A DNA stretch of 35,300 bases. Origin: Candidatus Hydrogenedentota bacterium. Lineage in GTDB: Bacteria > Hydrogenedentota > Hydrogenedentia > Hydrogenedentales > SLHB01. The translations under genes and the position numbers were made by a program. Positions 7,653 to 15,729 of the stretch are shown here, in pieces. The notes beneath the pieces were generated by a model. That model saw only the letters and a program-made list of their open reading frames with translations, made no database searches and was not told the DNA's origin. Every line of letters begins with the position of its first letter. The first letter of the stretch is position 1. The stretch is taken from positions 1-35,300 of the forward strand of contig JAIBAQ010000049.1 in the NCBI GenBank assembly GCA_019695095.1, written 5' to 3'.

Positions 7653-8096
7653 TCAGCCCTGAATATTCATCACCTTCGCGCCCAGCGTATCGATCTGGCC
7701 CACCCGGCCAGGCTTCTCGCGCGCCGCCGCCTCAAAGGCTTCCCGCCACGTATCGCGCATGACCGTCAAGTGTCCGATAGCTTCCTCGATGGGAGCGGCT
7801 TCCTTCTTCACATTGCCTTTGATTAGCAGGTGCTGGAAATACTCGTAGATGCGGTCAAGATTCCGGGCCAGCTCACCGGCCTTCATATCCAGCGCGTTGC
7901 GCAATTCCGTCACGATATCCTGCGCGCGAATCAGGTTGCTGTGCACGCCCTGGGTGTTATTGCGCTGCAACTGACGTTTCGCTTCTTCGGCGCGCTGAAT
8001 CGCGCCGTTGAACAGCATAACGATCAGCTTTCCTTGCGACGTGGTCTCGATGTCCACGCGCTTGTACGCGCCCAGATGCGGAGATGAACCTTGCAT
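7653..8096 (-). CDS. fliS: Flagellar export chaperone FliS
   Basis: 147 aa, close to the usual 120-140. The N-terminal YKRVDIETTSQGKLIVMLFN stretch, including the D-I-E-T-x-S-x-G-K-L-I core, is the FliS signature; the rest is a four-helix pattern ending with an amphipathic helix. FliS binds the C-terminus of newly made flagellin in the cytoplasm, stops premature polymerisation and hands it to the export gate. The ATG at 8096 has GGAG eight bases upstream. It follows fliD by 41 bp and is presumably cotranscribed from the sigma-28 promoter at 9931-9958. The C-terminal 20 residues are longer than in enterobacteria. No flagellin gene lies in this window. Confidence 0.93.
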   Translation of the reverse strand: MQGSSPHLGAYKRVDIETTSQGKLIVMLFNGAIQRAEEAKRQLQRNNTQGVHSNLIRAQDIVTELRNALDMKAGELARNLDRIYEYFQHLLIKGNVKKEAAPIEEAIGHLTVMRDTWREAFEAAAREKPGRVGQIDTLGAKVMNIQG

Positions 8097-8137
8097 ATGA
8101 ATTCTCCTTCGCCCGCGAAACGTGCGACTACACTACC

Positions 8138-9853
8138 CTAGAGTAGACTGCTCAACGCGCTATTCTGACTTTGATACGTGGCCGACAGTTGCTCCAGCCG
8201 CGAGAACTGCTTCTTCAGCCGCGTCTCGTACTGCGTTACCCGGTCTTCCATCCGGTCGATTCGGTCGTTCAGCGCATCGATCTGCTCATCGATGATCCCA
8301 TTCGAACGCGCTCGTTCGTTCAAGAAACCTGATGTACCGGTCACCTCATCCAGGTAACTGAACATCTGGTCCATGATGCCGGTCTTGTCGGCGTTGGAGA
8401 AAAGATTGCTGACGCTGACGCGCCCATCCCGCAACGCTTCAAGAAACTTGTCCGAGTCCAATTCAAGTTGCAGCGCCGACGACGAATCAAAACTGTCGCC
8501 CGTACTGATCCCAATATCGAGCAGGCTGGTGTATTTGCCGCTCAGCCCGGCCACCGTGTTGAACACGGTCTGCTGGAGATAGCTGGTGATGCTCAAGATC
8601 GTGCTGTCGCCGGAGAGCGTACCTTCATTTCCCGCCAAGCCACGAATTTCGGAAATGGAGGTATTGAAGTTGTCGATGAACTCCTGCACCTTCTCCACAA
8701 TCGCGTCATTGTCCGTCGATACGGTCACGGTCGACGTCCCCGTGCTCTGCAGGTTCAGTGTTACGCCACCGATTGCGTCGGAGATCTCATTGCTGTTGCG
8801 CGTCTGTAACGCGCCGCCATTGATCGTGAACTTCGAATCCTGGCCCGCCGTTTGTGTCGCCGTCGTCAGATTCGTCACGTCCAGGAAATTGCTCGTCCCG
8901 CTCTGGAAACTAATTGTCCGGCTGCCCAGCGTGTTCGACACCACTTGGATGCTGTCCGTCGTTCCATCGTAACTGGCTGTTACGCCGGCGCCGCTGTCGT
9001 TTATTCGCTGGATAACGTCACTCACCGAATCGACCGTGACATCCACCGTGATCGATACGCCATTGATGCGAAATGACCCCGACGTTACGGCACCACCCGC
9101 GAAATTCACGGTGTTCAACAAGTCTGACGGCGCTATCGCTCCCAGATTCCTCGTTCCCACCGTCTCTGTGGAACCACTTCCATTCGTATACTGCGTCGAC
9201 GTGCTTACGCCAATCAGGTTCAAGAAGTTGCTGACGGTGTCTTCTTCGTCTCCGCTGTACGTGAAATTGATTACGCTCGTGTTGCCTGCCGCCGTGTTCG
9301 CGATCGTCACCTTATCGGTCGTCGCATTGTACGACGCCGTCACGCCGGCACTGCTCGAATTGATCGCGGACAGAATACTGTCGAGCGAATCCGTAGAGCC
9401 GTTAACATCGAACACGACCCCATTGATGCTGAACTTGCCGGTGGTCACGTCCTCGGACAAACCACTCGAATTCAGCGGGACGGCCGTATTGATGGGACTT
9501 CCCATTCGCGCGCTGCTGCGCGCTACGGTCGCACTCGCTAATTGCGTCACATTGAGTGTGTACGCGCCCGACACCGGATTCTGACCCGATATCTCCGCCG
9601 TCAACACCTCGCTGTCGCTGGACGTCGCGCCGAATTGGGAAAACTGATTGGTGAGTTGAAAGTCGCGAACCGTGTTCCGCAGAGACGTCAACGTCGTCCG
9701 CAGCCCTCGTATCGCTTCCTGACGCTGCTGAAATAACGATATTTGACTCTGAAGCCGCGTGATGGGCTGGCGCTCAAGGGCAACGAGTTGACTGATCAGG
9801 GTATCGGAGTCTATCCCGCTGACCAGACCACCTACGCTAAAAGAACCACTCAT
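8138..9853 (-). CDS. fliD: Flagellar filament cap protein FliD (hook-associated protein 2)
   Basis: 571 aa. The N-terminus MSGSFSVGGLVSGIDSDTLI followed by LVALERQPITRLQSQI is the FliD_N signature. The C-terminal 90 residues are a heptad-rich coiled coil (IDALNDRIDRMEDRVTQYE) ending in FSRLEQLSATYQSQNS, as expected for FliD_C. The Ser/Thr/Asn-rich middle holds two flagellin-hook (IN) motifs, FSINGVVFDV and FRINGVSITVDV, each followed by a similar block ending GVTASY, so this part looks internally duplicated. FliD pentamers or hexamers cap the growing filament. ATG 9853 has AGGAG ten bases upstream. A strong sigma-28-type promoter lies about 80 bp upstream. Confidence 0.95.
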   Translation of the reverse strand: MSGSFSVGGLVSGIDSDTLISQLVALERQPITRLQSQISLFQQRQEAIRGLRTTLTSLRNTVRDFQLTNQFSQFGATSSDSEVLTAEISGQNPVSGAYTLNVTQLASATVARSSARMGSPINTAVPLNSSGLSEDVTTGKFSINGVVFDVNGSTDSLDSILSAINSSSAGVTASYNATTDKVTIANTAAGNTSVINFTYSGDEEDTVSNFLNLIGVSTSTQYTNGSGSTETVGTRNLGAIAPSDLLNTVNFAGGAVTSGSFRINGVSITVDVTVDSVSDVIQRINDSGAGVTASYDGTTDSIQVVSNTLGSRTISFQSGTSNFLDVTNLTTATQTAGQDSKFTINGGALQTRNSNEISDAIGGVTLNLQSTGTSTVTVSTDNDAIVEKVQEFIDNFNTSISEIRGLAGNEGTLSGDSTILSITSYLQQTVFNTVAGLSGKYTSLLDIGISTGDSFDSSSALQLELDSDKFLEALRDGRVSVSNLFSNADKTGIMDQMFSYLDEVTGTSGFLNERARSNGIIDEQIDALNDRIDRMEDRVTQYETRLKKQFSRLEQLSATYQSQNSALSSLL

Positions 9854-9930
9854 TCGATCGACTCCTACGACTCGCCAATCCCCACAATCCCGGTCGTATC
9901 CCTCCGCAGTGGGATACTCCGTCTTTCAGT

Positions 9931-9958
9931 TTATCGGCAGTTCACACGCTAGACTTTA
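9931..9958 (-). promoter_or_regulatory. Sigma-28 (FliA)-type flagellar promoter for fliD-fliS
   Basis: Read on the minus strand, TAAAGTCT (9951-9958) is followed after 12 bases by GCCGATAA (9931-9938). The enterobacterial FliA consensus is TAAAGTTT-N11-GCCGATAA, so the match is 15 of 16 positions with a spacer one base longer. The expected start, near 9924, leaves a leader of about 70 bases before the fliD ATG. Placing fliD and fliS under a late flagellar sigma factor agrees with known regulation. Confidence 0.8.
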
Positions 9959-10028
9959 GCGAGAAAGTTGCCCTCAGCCCACTTTCTCCGATTCAGAATG
10001 CGCGATTTGCCATGAATTCAATAAATAG

Positions 10029-10058
10029 TTGACCGAAACTGGAGATTAGACGTATTAG
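10029..10058 (+). promoter_or_regulatory. Weak sigma-70-like promoter before the TIM-barrel gene
   Basis: TTGACC (10029-10034) is followed after 18 bases by TATTAG (10053-10058), in an AT-rich stretch of an otherwise GC-rich gap. It points toward the gene beginning between 10088 and 10172. The match is moderate and the spacer is one base long. Confidence 0.35.
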
Positions 10059-10087
10059 ATACTTATCCCGTCCGCAGCCTGACCGGT

Positions 10088-11008
10088 TTGCTAAGTCGCA
10101 ATGAGGTTCTCATACATTATATACTACGTCCGCCTGTACTCGCTTGGGTGATTTCACGTGAGGGGTTTTCCTTGTTTCCAACTCTAAATCCAGTAACGGC
10201 AAGCCTGCCTGACCCGCAGGACTACGTTGCATTGGCGGCCGCCAACGGGTTCGCCGCTGTCGACCACGGCGCTGACTTTTGGCATGCGTGGGTTGAAAGT
10301 GCCGGTCTCGCCAAAGTGCAGGAATACTGCACCTCCAAGAAGTGCACGATTGCCCACGGTGGGCTTCCGGTTGATTTCCGTCAGGACGACGCGACTTTTG
10401 AAGCCGGACTGGGTAAATTGCCCGCCATCGCGGCAACCATGAAGGCTTTGGGGACGCGCGGAATGGCAACCTGGATTATGCCCGTATGCAAGGTGGACCC
10501 CGCCGAATACAGGTCTATGCATGTGCGCCGCCTGAAAAAAGTCGCAGCCGTTCTTTCGCATCATGGACTTAAGTTAGGTTTGGAATTCGTCGGACCCAAG
10601 ACTTCCCGCTCCGAGGGTAACCCATTCATCTACACCATGCAGGGTATGCTTGAGCTCTGCAGCGAAATCGACGATGCGACCTGCGGTCTCTTGTTGGACA
10701 GTTATCATTGGTACACCTCAAATGGAACCCTTGATGATATCCGGCGGCTTTCCGTGGCAAAAGTGGTCCACGTTCATGTAAATGACGCTTACCCCGGCCC
10801 GCGCGACGAATTGATGGACATGAAACGCCTGTTGCCCGGAGAAGGGGTTATCGATCTGCCCGGATTTCTCACCGCCCTGAAAAGCATTGGGTATACCGGC
10901 CCGCTGGCCGTTGAGACATTCAGCGATGACCTCAAGGCGGCGGGTCCGCAGGAAGCGGCGCGCCGGGCGGGCGAGGCCATGTTACGCATGATGAAGAGCA
11001 TTCAGTAG
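10088..11008 (+). CDS. Sugar phosphate isomerase/epimerase-like TIM-barrel protein
   Basis: About 280-306 aa depending on start. The fold is the xylose-isomerase-like (AP endonuclease 2) TIM barrel: LKLGLEFVGPK supplies a metal-ligand Glu on a mid strand, CGLLLDSYHWY a ligand Asp and His, VVHVHVNDAYPG the H-x-H-x-N-D strand, and GPLAVETFSDD the final Glu. Family members are divalent-metal isomerases or epimerases of sugars, inosose or hydroxypyruvate; the substrate is unknown. The start is unclear: the open frame begins TTG 10088, GTG 10148 is in frame, and TTG 10172 is the only one with a good Shine-Dalgarno (GAGGGG, six bases). No in-frame ATG fits. hisS follows after 38 bp. Confidence 0.8.
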   Translation: MLSRNEVLIHYILRPPVLAWVISREGFSLFPTLNPVTASLPDPQDYVALAAANGFAAVDHGADFWHAWVESAGLAKVQEYCTSKKCTIAHGGLPVDFRQDDATFEAGLGKLPAIAATMKALGTRGMATWIMPVCKVDPAEYRSMHVRRLKKVAAVLSHHGLKLGLEFVGPKTSRSEGNPFIYTMQGMLELCSEIDDATCGLLLDSYHWYTSNGTLDDIRRLSVAKVVHVHVNDAYPGPRDELMDMKRLLPGEGVIDLPGFLTALKSIGYTGPLAVETFSDDLKAAGPQEAARRAGEAMLRMMKSIQ

Positions 11009-11046
11009 AGTCCGGTCCAATCGGCCCGGCCCAGACTTAAGGATCA

Positions 11047-12489
11047 ATGACTGTGGATTCACTGGTAGAGCCCCGTATCTTGAAGGGGTTCCAAGATTTG
11101 TTGCCGGAGGAATACATCCCCCGCAAGCATGTGATTGCCAAGATCGAAGCAATCTTCCAGAAATACGGGTTCGTCCCGATCGAAACGCCCGCGATAGAAC
11201 ACCTCGACGTACTGCTGGGAACCGGTGGCGAGGAAACCAACAAAGAGCTCTTTCGCCTGGAAACGCCCGAGGCCGAACCTGTTGCGCTTCGCTTTGACCT
11301 AACCGTTCCGTTTGCGCGTATCCTCGCTCAATACCCCGACCGCGTGAAGACCCCATTTCGCCGTTACGCCATGGGGCCGGTGTGGCGCGCCGACAAGCCG
11401 GGTCCGGGCCGTTTCCGCCAATTCACACAGTTCGACATCGACGCGGCGGGTTCCGATTCCGTCTCCGTCGACGCCGAAATCATCGCCATCATGTGCGAAG
11501 TGATGGAAACCTTGGGCGTCACCGGCTTTCGCGCCGTGGTCAACAATCGCAAAGTCATTGACGCGTTGTTGGTCGGCTGCGGCATCTCCGACTGCGACCG
11601 TCAAAAACACGTCCTCCGGGTTATCGACAAACTGGCCAAGGTCGGTATTGACAATGTTCGATTGGAACTCGGTCCCGGCCGCGTGGACGATTCCGGCGAC
11701 CCCATACCGGGTGTCGGACTCGATTCACAAACCATCGAGCGCGTGGTGTCGTTTGTCGGACTCGGCGGAGGCACGCGCCACGAAGTGGTAGAGCGACTCG
11801 CCTCAACGCTTCCCAACGACGAGATTTCGAATGCGGCTGTCTCCGACATGCGCGCGTTGGCCGATGCCTTGGCAGCGCTTGGCGTGCCGGAACAGTCTGC
11901 GCACTTTGAACCCAGCCTCGCGCGCGGACTCGATTACTACACGGGACCCGTGTTCGAAATGACAATCCCCAGCGCACCCCAATTCGGTTCAGTCATGGGC
12001 GGTGGCCGTTATGACGGCCTCGTATCGCGATTCATGGATCGCCCGGTACCGAGCACAGGGATGGCAGTGGGACTCGACCGCTTGGTCGCTGCATTGGCTC
12101 ACTTGGGCCTCATTTCCCCCGAGCGCACCACCGTCGAAGTGCTTGTTGTCTCTCTGGGCGGCGTGCCCGAAGCGGAGACCCTCAAGCTTGCCGCGGAATT
12201 GCGTGCCGCGGGGCTGCGCACGGAACCCTATTTCGGCTCCAAGAAAGGCATGAAGAATCAGTTGTCGCATGCGGACCATTACGGCATCCCCGTGGCGGTT
12301 ATTGTAGGCGGCGACGAATTGGCGCAAGGTGTCGTATCGGTCAAGGACCTGTTCGCGGGGAAACAGCAGCGCGAGGGTATCGAAGATCGGGAAGCGTATC
12401 GCCAAGCCGGACGCAGCGGCCAGGTGACTGTTTCCCGCGCGGAAATGGTGGCAGCGGTAAGGGACGTACTCGCTTCGCACACGTCCTAA
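11047..12489 (+). CDS. hisS: Histidyl-tRNA synthetase
   Basis: 480 aa, rather long against the usual 420-430. The N-terminus LKGFQDLLPEEYIPRK replaces the common GTxD opening. Class II motif 2 is FRRYAMGPVWRADKPGPGR, continuing RQFTQFDID; the histidine-specific LARGLDYYTGPVFE and GGGRYDGL follow, and motif 3 is STGMAVGLDRL. The C-terminal anticodon-binding domain starts near residue 360 (VEVLVVSLGG). A roughly 60-residue insertion between motif 2 and the HisA motif accounts for the extra length. It activates histidine with ATP and charges tRNA-His in the cytoplasm. AAGGA lies four bases before the ATG. It is probably cotranscribed with the TIM-barrel gene. Confidence 0.97.
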   Translation: MTVDSLVEPRILKGFQDLLPEEYIPRKHVIAKIEAIFQKYGFVPIETPAIEHLDVLLGTGGEETNKELFRLETPEAEPVALRFDLTVPFARILAQYPDRVKTPFRRYAMGPVWRADKPGPGRFRQFTQFDIDAAGSDSVSVDAEIIAIMCEVMETLGVTGFRAVVNNRKVIDALLVGCGISDCDRQKHVLRVIDKLAKVGIDNVRLELGPGRVDDSGDPIPGVGLDSQTIERVVSFVGLGGGTRHEVVERLASTLPNDEISNAAVSDMRALADALAALGVPEQSAHFEPSLARGLDYYTGPVFEMTIPSAPQFGSVMGGGRYDGLVSRFMDRPVPSTGMAVGLDRLVAALAHLGLISPERTTVEVLVVSLGGVPEAETLKLAAELRAAGLRTEPYFGSKKGMKNQLSHADHYGIPVAVIVGGDELAQGVVSVKDLFAGKQQREGIEDREAYRQAGRSGQVTVSRAEMVAAVRDVLASHTS

Positions 12490-12758
12490 TGAGGAACCGC
12501 GATTGTACGTCGCACCGGGCCCTTTGTCCGTGCTACACTATGCGGTTAATCCGCACTTTGTACCGGCGCGACTGAGCGTCGGCGCAAAATGCTTGTGCGC
12601 AAGACTTTGAGGTTATGCCATGAGGATTTCCTACGAACATGCTCGAATAACGGAGAGCGGCCCGGTTTTTCGCGGCAAATCGCGCGTATGCACAACGCGC
12701 GTGAGCTTCTCGTGTCTGTTCGAGAGAAATCCGGATTAAGCTGGAGGAGTAACGTTAC
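12490..12758 (+). other. 269-bp leader region before nadC with several potential hairpins
   Basis: No gene seen. TGCTACACT (12531-12539) resembles an extended -10 (TGnTATAAT), without a convincing -35. Downstream lie TGCGG/CCGCA (12541-12555), GCGCA/TGCGC (12582-12600) and a perfect 7-bp stem CGCGCGT/ACGCGCG (12681-12701). A GGAGGAG ribosome binding site ends about nine bases before nadC. A structured 5' leader is likely, but I do not recognise a known riboswitch. Confidence 0.4.
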
Positions 12759-13592
12759 ATGCTTGCCTTGAGGTCTCTGGTGCATGAAGCGCTTCTGGAG
12801 GACATCGGTCAGGGGGACATCACAACCAACTTGACCGTGCCCGAGGATGCGAGATGCCGCGCCCATCTATTTGCAAAACAAGATGGCGTTCTGAGCGGTA
12901 TTGGAGTCTTTCGCGCCGTCTTTGAAGGACTGGACGCGGACATGACCGACTGGAAGGCTTCGCCCGATGGGACCCGCTTTACGAAGGGCGTCGAGGTTGC
13001 TTCGTTCGAAGCGAATACCCGCTCGGTGCTTACGGGAGAGCGCGTCGCACTCAACTTCGTGCAGCGTCTGTGTGGAGTCGCCACGCTCACCTCAAAGTAC
13101 GTGGAAGCGGTGGCCGGACTCAACACGCGCATTTGCGATACCCGCAAGACGACCCCCTTCATGCGCCATCTTGAGAAGAAAGCCGTTCAACACGGCGGCG
13201 GCACCAATCACCGCTTCGCCTTGTTCGACGGAGTCCTCATCAAAGAAAACCACATCGTCGCCGCAGGCGGCGTGCGCCAGGCCGTTGAGAAGGCATCCTA
13301 TGGCACTCACCACCTGATGAAGGTTGGCGTCGAAGTGACTACGCTTGACGAATTGCGCGAAGCACTCGATGCCGGCGCGGGCGCGATCCTGCTCGACAAC
13401 ATGACGCTGGAACAAATTCGCGATTCCGTTGAAATCGCCCAAGGCACCCACGTCGTGCTCGAAGCCAGCGGCAATATGTCGCTCGAACGCGTGCGGGCCA
13501 TTGCGGAAACCGGCGTGCACATCATTTCTATCGGCGCTCTCACTCATTCGGCCCCCGCCGTAGACCTGTCGCTAGAAATCGAGAATGTCTAG
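12759..13592 (+). CDS. nadC: Nicotinate-nucleotide pyrophosphorylase (carboxylating)
   Basis: 277 aa, the standard length. LLEDIGQGDITTNLTVP at the N-terminus, ALNFVQRLCGVATLT, then the catalytic block CDTRKTTPFMRHLEKKAVQHGGG (residues 127-149), DGVLIKENHI, and AGAILLDNM/LEASGNM near the C-terminus are all diagnostic. It converts quinolinate and PRPP to nicotinate mononucleotide with release of CO2 and PPi, in de novo NAD synthesis in the cytoplasm. A GGAGGAG element precedes the ATG. The 3' end overlaps birA by 8 bp, so translation is coupled. It opens the nadC-birA-coaX-lptCAB group. Confidence 0.97.
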   Translation: MLALRSLVHEALLEDIGQGDITTNLTVPEDARCRAHLFAKQDGVLSGIGVFRAVFEGLDADMTDWKASPDGTRFTKGVEVASFEANTRSVLTGERVALNFVQRLCGVATLTSKYVEAVAGLNTRICDTRKTTPFMRHLEKKAVQHGGGTNHRFALFDGVLIKENHIVAAGGVRQAVEKASYGTHHLMKVGVEVTTLDELREALDAGAGAILLDNMTLEQIRDSVEIAQGTHVVLEASGNMSLERVRAIAETGVHIISIGALTHSAPAVDLSLEIENV

Positions 13593-14325
13593 AGGATTCC
13601 AACAAGACTCCCTCTTGGCAACCCCGCTCAACACCTCATTTGTGGGCTCTCGTGTGTTGATGTATGAAGAAGTGGAATCGACAAACGACCGCGCGCTTCA
13701 CCTGGGTGGCGAAGGGACCGTCATTATTGCAGACCGCCAGACCTCCGGACGGGGCCGTCATGGCCGTTCGTGGGACAGCCAAGCCGGCCTGGGCCTCTGG
13801 TTCAGCGTAGCCTTTGAGACCCCTATCGACGGACTGGCCTTTGCCGCGCCACTGGCTGTACGCGATGCGGTGAAACCGATTTGTGCCTGCACGGTCAAAT
13901 GGCCGAATGATGTCCTTGCCGGGGGCCGCAAGATCTGCGGAATACTCGTTGAAAGCCGAAACAATCGCACCGCCCTGGGGATCGGCATCAACGTGCGCCA
14001 CAAACCCGAGGACTTCCCCCCGGAGCTTAAGGACAAGGCAACGTCTATCGAATGCCTCGCGGGACGCGACGTCGACCGGGGAGCCCTTCTCCGAGACGTT
14101 TTGACGGAACTCGACCGGAGAATTATGGTATTAAGGCAGGGCGGCCTGGAAGCTGTCCGCAGGGAATGGGTAGAAGCCTGTGCCATCATGGGCCGTCGCG
14201 TGCGGTGCGGCGATCACGTGGGTGTTGTGAAAGAGATTACTCCGGAAGGCGGTCTCGTGCTGGAAACCGAAAGCGGCGTCCGGCAGTTGCTCCTGGGCGA
14301 AATCGTAGAGATGAACGGAGCCTGA
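13585..14325 (+). CDS. birA: Biotin--[acetyl-CoA-carboxylase] ligase
   Basis: 246 aa. It contains TSGRGRHGRSWDS, the biotinyl-AMP-binding motif, then VKWPNDVLAGGRKICGILVE with the active-site lysine region, GIGINV, and a C-terminal SH3-like domain (RRVRCGDHVGVVKEI). The N-terminal winged helix of E. coli BirA is absent, so this is a monofunctional group I ligase and not a repressor. It attaches biotin to carboxyl-carrier proteins. It starts inside the end of nadC and ends 4 bp before coaX. The pairing birA-coaX is common in bacteria. Confidence 0.95.
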   Translation: MSRGFQQDSLLATPLNTSFVGSRVLMYEEVESTNDRALHLGGEGTVIIADRQTSGRGRHGRSWDSQAGLGLWFSVAFETPIDGLAFAAPLAVRDAVKPICACTVKWPNDVLAGGRKICGILVESRNNRTALGIGINVRHKPEDFPPELKDKATSIECLAGRDVDRGALLRDVLTELDRRIMVLRQGGLEAVRREWVEACAIMGRRVRCGDHVGVVKEITPEGGLVLETESGVRQLLLGEIVEMNGA

Positions 14326-14329
14326 AATT

Positions 14330-15106
14330 ATGCTGCTCGTAATGGACGTCGGCAATTCCCATACGGTCCTGGGTCTCTTCGAAGGCACGGAATTGCGCGC
14401 TAATTGGCGTGTCGTCACCACGACGCACCGCACCAGCGACGAATTGCGCATCTTGTTCAGCATGCTGTTTCAACAAGAGAACATCGATCCGCGCTCCGTG
14501 CGCGGATGCTGCATATCCAGCGTCGTGCCGCAAGTCAACCACTCTCTCGAAAAGGCGGCTAGAGAAGGGTTCAAGACGACGCCACTTTTCGTCGGACCCG
14601 GCATCCGCACCGGCATCGTCATCAAAGTCGACAACCCCAAAGAGGTGGGGGCCGATCGCATTGTCAATGCTGTCGCTGCGGTCGACGAACATGGCGGTCC
14701 ACTAATCATCGTTGATTTCGGCACGGCCACCACCTTCGACGTGGTTTCCGAAGCTTCCGAGTTCCGTGGCGGCGTCATCGTTCCCGGCATTCAGATTTCC
14801 TCCGACGCCCTCTTCGAACGGTGCGCCATGCTTCCACAAGTCGAAATTGCCAGGCCCGCCAATGTGATCGGGCGCGATACGATCTCTTACATCCGATCCG
14901 GTCTCACCTTCGGTTATACCGACATGGTCGATGGACTCATTGGCCGTATCGCTGAAGAAATGGGCTGCAATCCGAAGGTCGTCGCCACGGGCGGTTTTGC
15001 GGGTTTCATCTCGCAAATCTCCAAGCGCATTACACATGTCGATCCCTTGCTTACACTGAAAGGGCTGCGGCTCATCTACACCAAGAATGAGAGGGTACCT
15101 GCGTGA
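14330..15106 (+). CDS. coaX: Type III pantothenate kinase
   Basis: 258 aa, normal length. Motifs in order: MDVGNSHTVLGL (phosphate-binding strand-turn), SSVVPQV, NPKEVGADRIVNAVAA with the catalytic Asp, IIVDFGTATTFDVV, and GGVIVPGIQIS. These match the ASKHA-fold CoaX, which phosphorylates pantothenate as the first step of CoA synthesis and is not feedback-inhibited like CoaA. GGAG lies about eleven bases before the ATG. Its stop codon overlaps the GTG of the following LptC-like gene (GTGA), so both are likely translationally coupled. Confidence 0.96.
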   Translation: MLLVMDVGNSHTVLGLFEGTELRANWRVVTTTHRTSDELRILFSMLFQQENIDPRSVRGCCISSVVPQVNHSLEKAAREGFKTTPLFVGPGIRTGIVIKVDNPKEVGADRIVNAVAAVDEHGGPLIIVDFGTATTFDVVSEASEFRGGVIVPGIQISSDALFERCAMLPQVEIARPANVIGRDTISYIRSGLTFGYTDMVDGLIGRIAEEMGCNPKVVATGGFAGFISQISKRITHVDPLLTLKGLRLIYTKNERVPA

Positions 15107-15729
15107 AGCGAAGTTTAGTCGTAATCGCGGTCATTGCCGCGGCCATTGCAGGCTGCACGAAACCTGCAGCAACGCCGTCCCAACCGGCTCCAGCTCCGAC
15201 CCAGCAACCAGGTACGCAACCCGCAACGCCTGCTCCCGCCCAGCCTGAAACGGTGCCAACCGCCTCGGCGCCGTCGGATCAGGTCACGATGACGGGCAAT
15301 CTCACGTTCAAGCTCTTCGAGACGTCTGTCGAAGGTGAACAACAAAAACCCACTTTCGAAGTAACCTCGCCACAGGGCTCGCTGCTCGAAGACAACGTGT
15401 GGGCGCTTAAGAACGCTTCCGCCGTCGTATTCGGAAAGAACGGCGAGGAAACCCGCTTCGAAGCCGGCAGCGCCCGCTTTGACAACGTGAACAAGACGGC
15501 GGAACTTTCCGAGGGCGTCGTAATCACCATGGGGACACGCCGCATTGAGCTCCAGGATGTGACATGGAACAACGATAAACGTGAGGCCGTCTCGGAAAAC
15601 GAGGCCACCGTCACCGACGGCGATACTCAGTTGAAGTCCAAGGGGATGGAGTTCCATGCCGAGACGCAGCAACTCCTGCTGCGGAACGTGGTCGGCAAGG
15701 TCAGCATGCAGGGAGGCGCCACCCAATGA
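15103..15729 (+). CDS. lptC: LptC-like LPS-export protein, predicted lipoprotein
   Basis: 208 aa. The N-terminus VVIAVIAAAIAGC is a lipoprotein signal (lipobox AIAGC, Cys near residue 18), followed by about 40 residues rich in Pro, Ala, Gln and Thr. The domain from about residue 65 has the LptC pattern of short beta strands, ending DGDTQLKSKGMEFHAETQ then LLLRNVVGKVSM. In E. coli LptC is held by one transmembrane helix and passes LPS from LptBFG to LptA; here a lipid anchor and a flexible linker seem to replace it. GTG start overlaps coaX; the 3' end overlaps lptA (ATGA). Position before lptA and lptB supports the call. Confidence 0.82.
   Translation: MKRSLVVIAVIAAAIAGCTKPAATPSQPAPAPTQQPGTQPATPAPAQPETVPTASAPSDQVTMTGNLTFKLFETSVEGEQQKPTFEVTSPQGSLLEDNVWALKNASAVVFGKNGEETRFEAGSARFDNVNKTAELSEGVVITMGTRRIELQDVTWNNDKREAVSENEATVTDGDTQLKSKGMEFHAETQQLLLRNVVGKVSMQGGATQ

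Noticed and set aside
12589-12771. 60-codon leader peptide before nadC
   Set aside because: No Shine-Dalgarno, overlaps the nadC start, and the composition looks random. The region fits a structured leader better.
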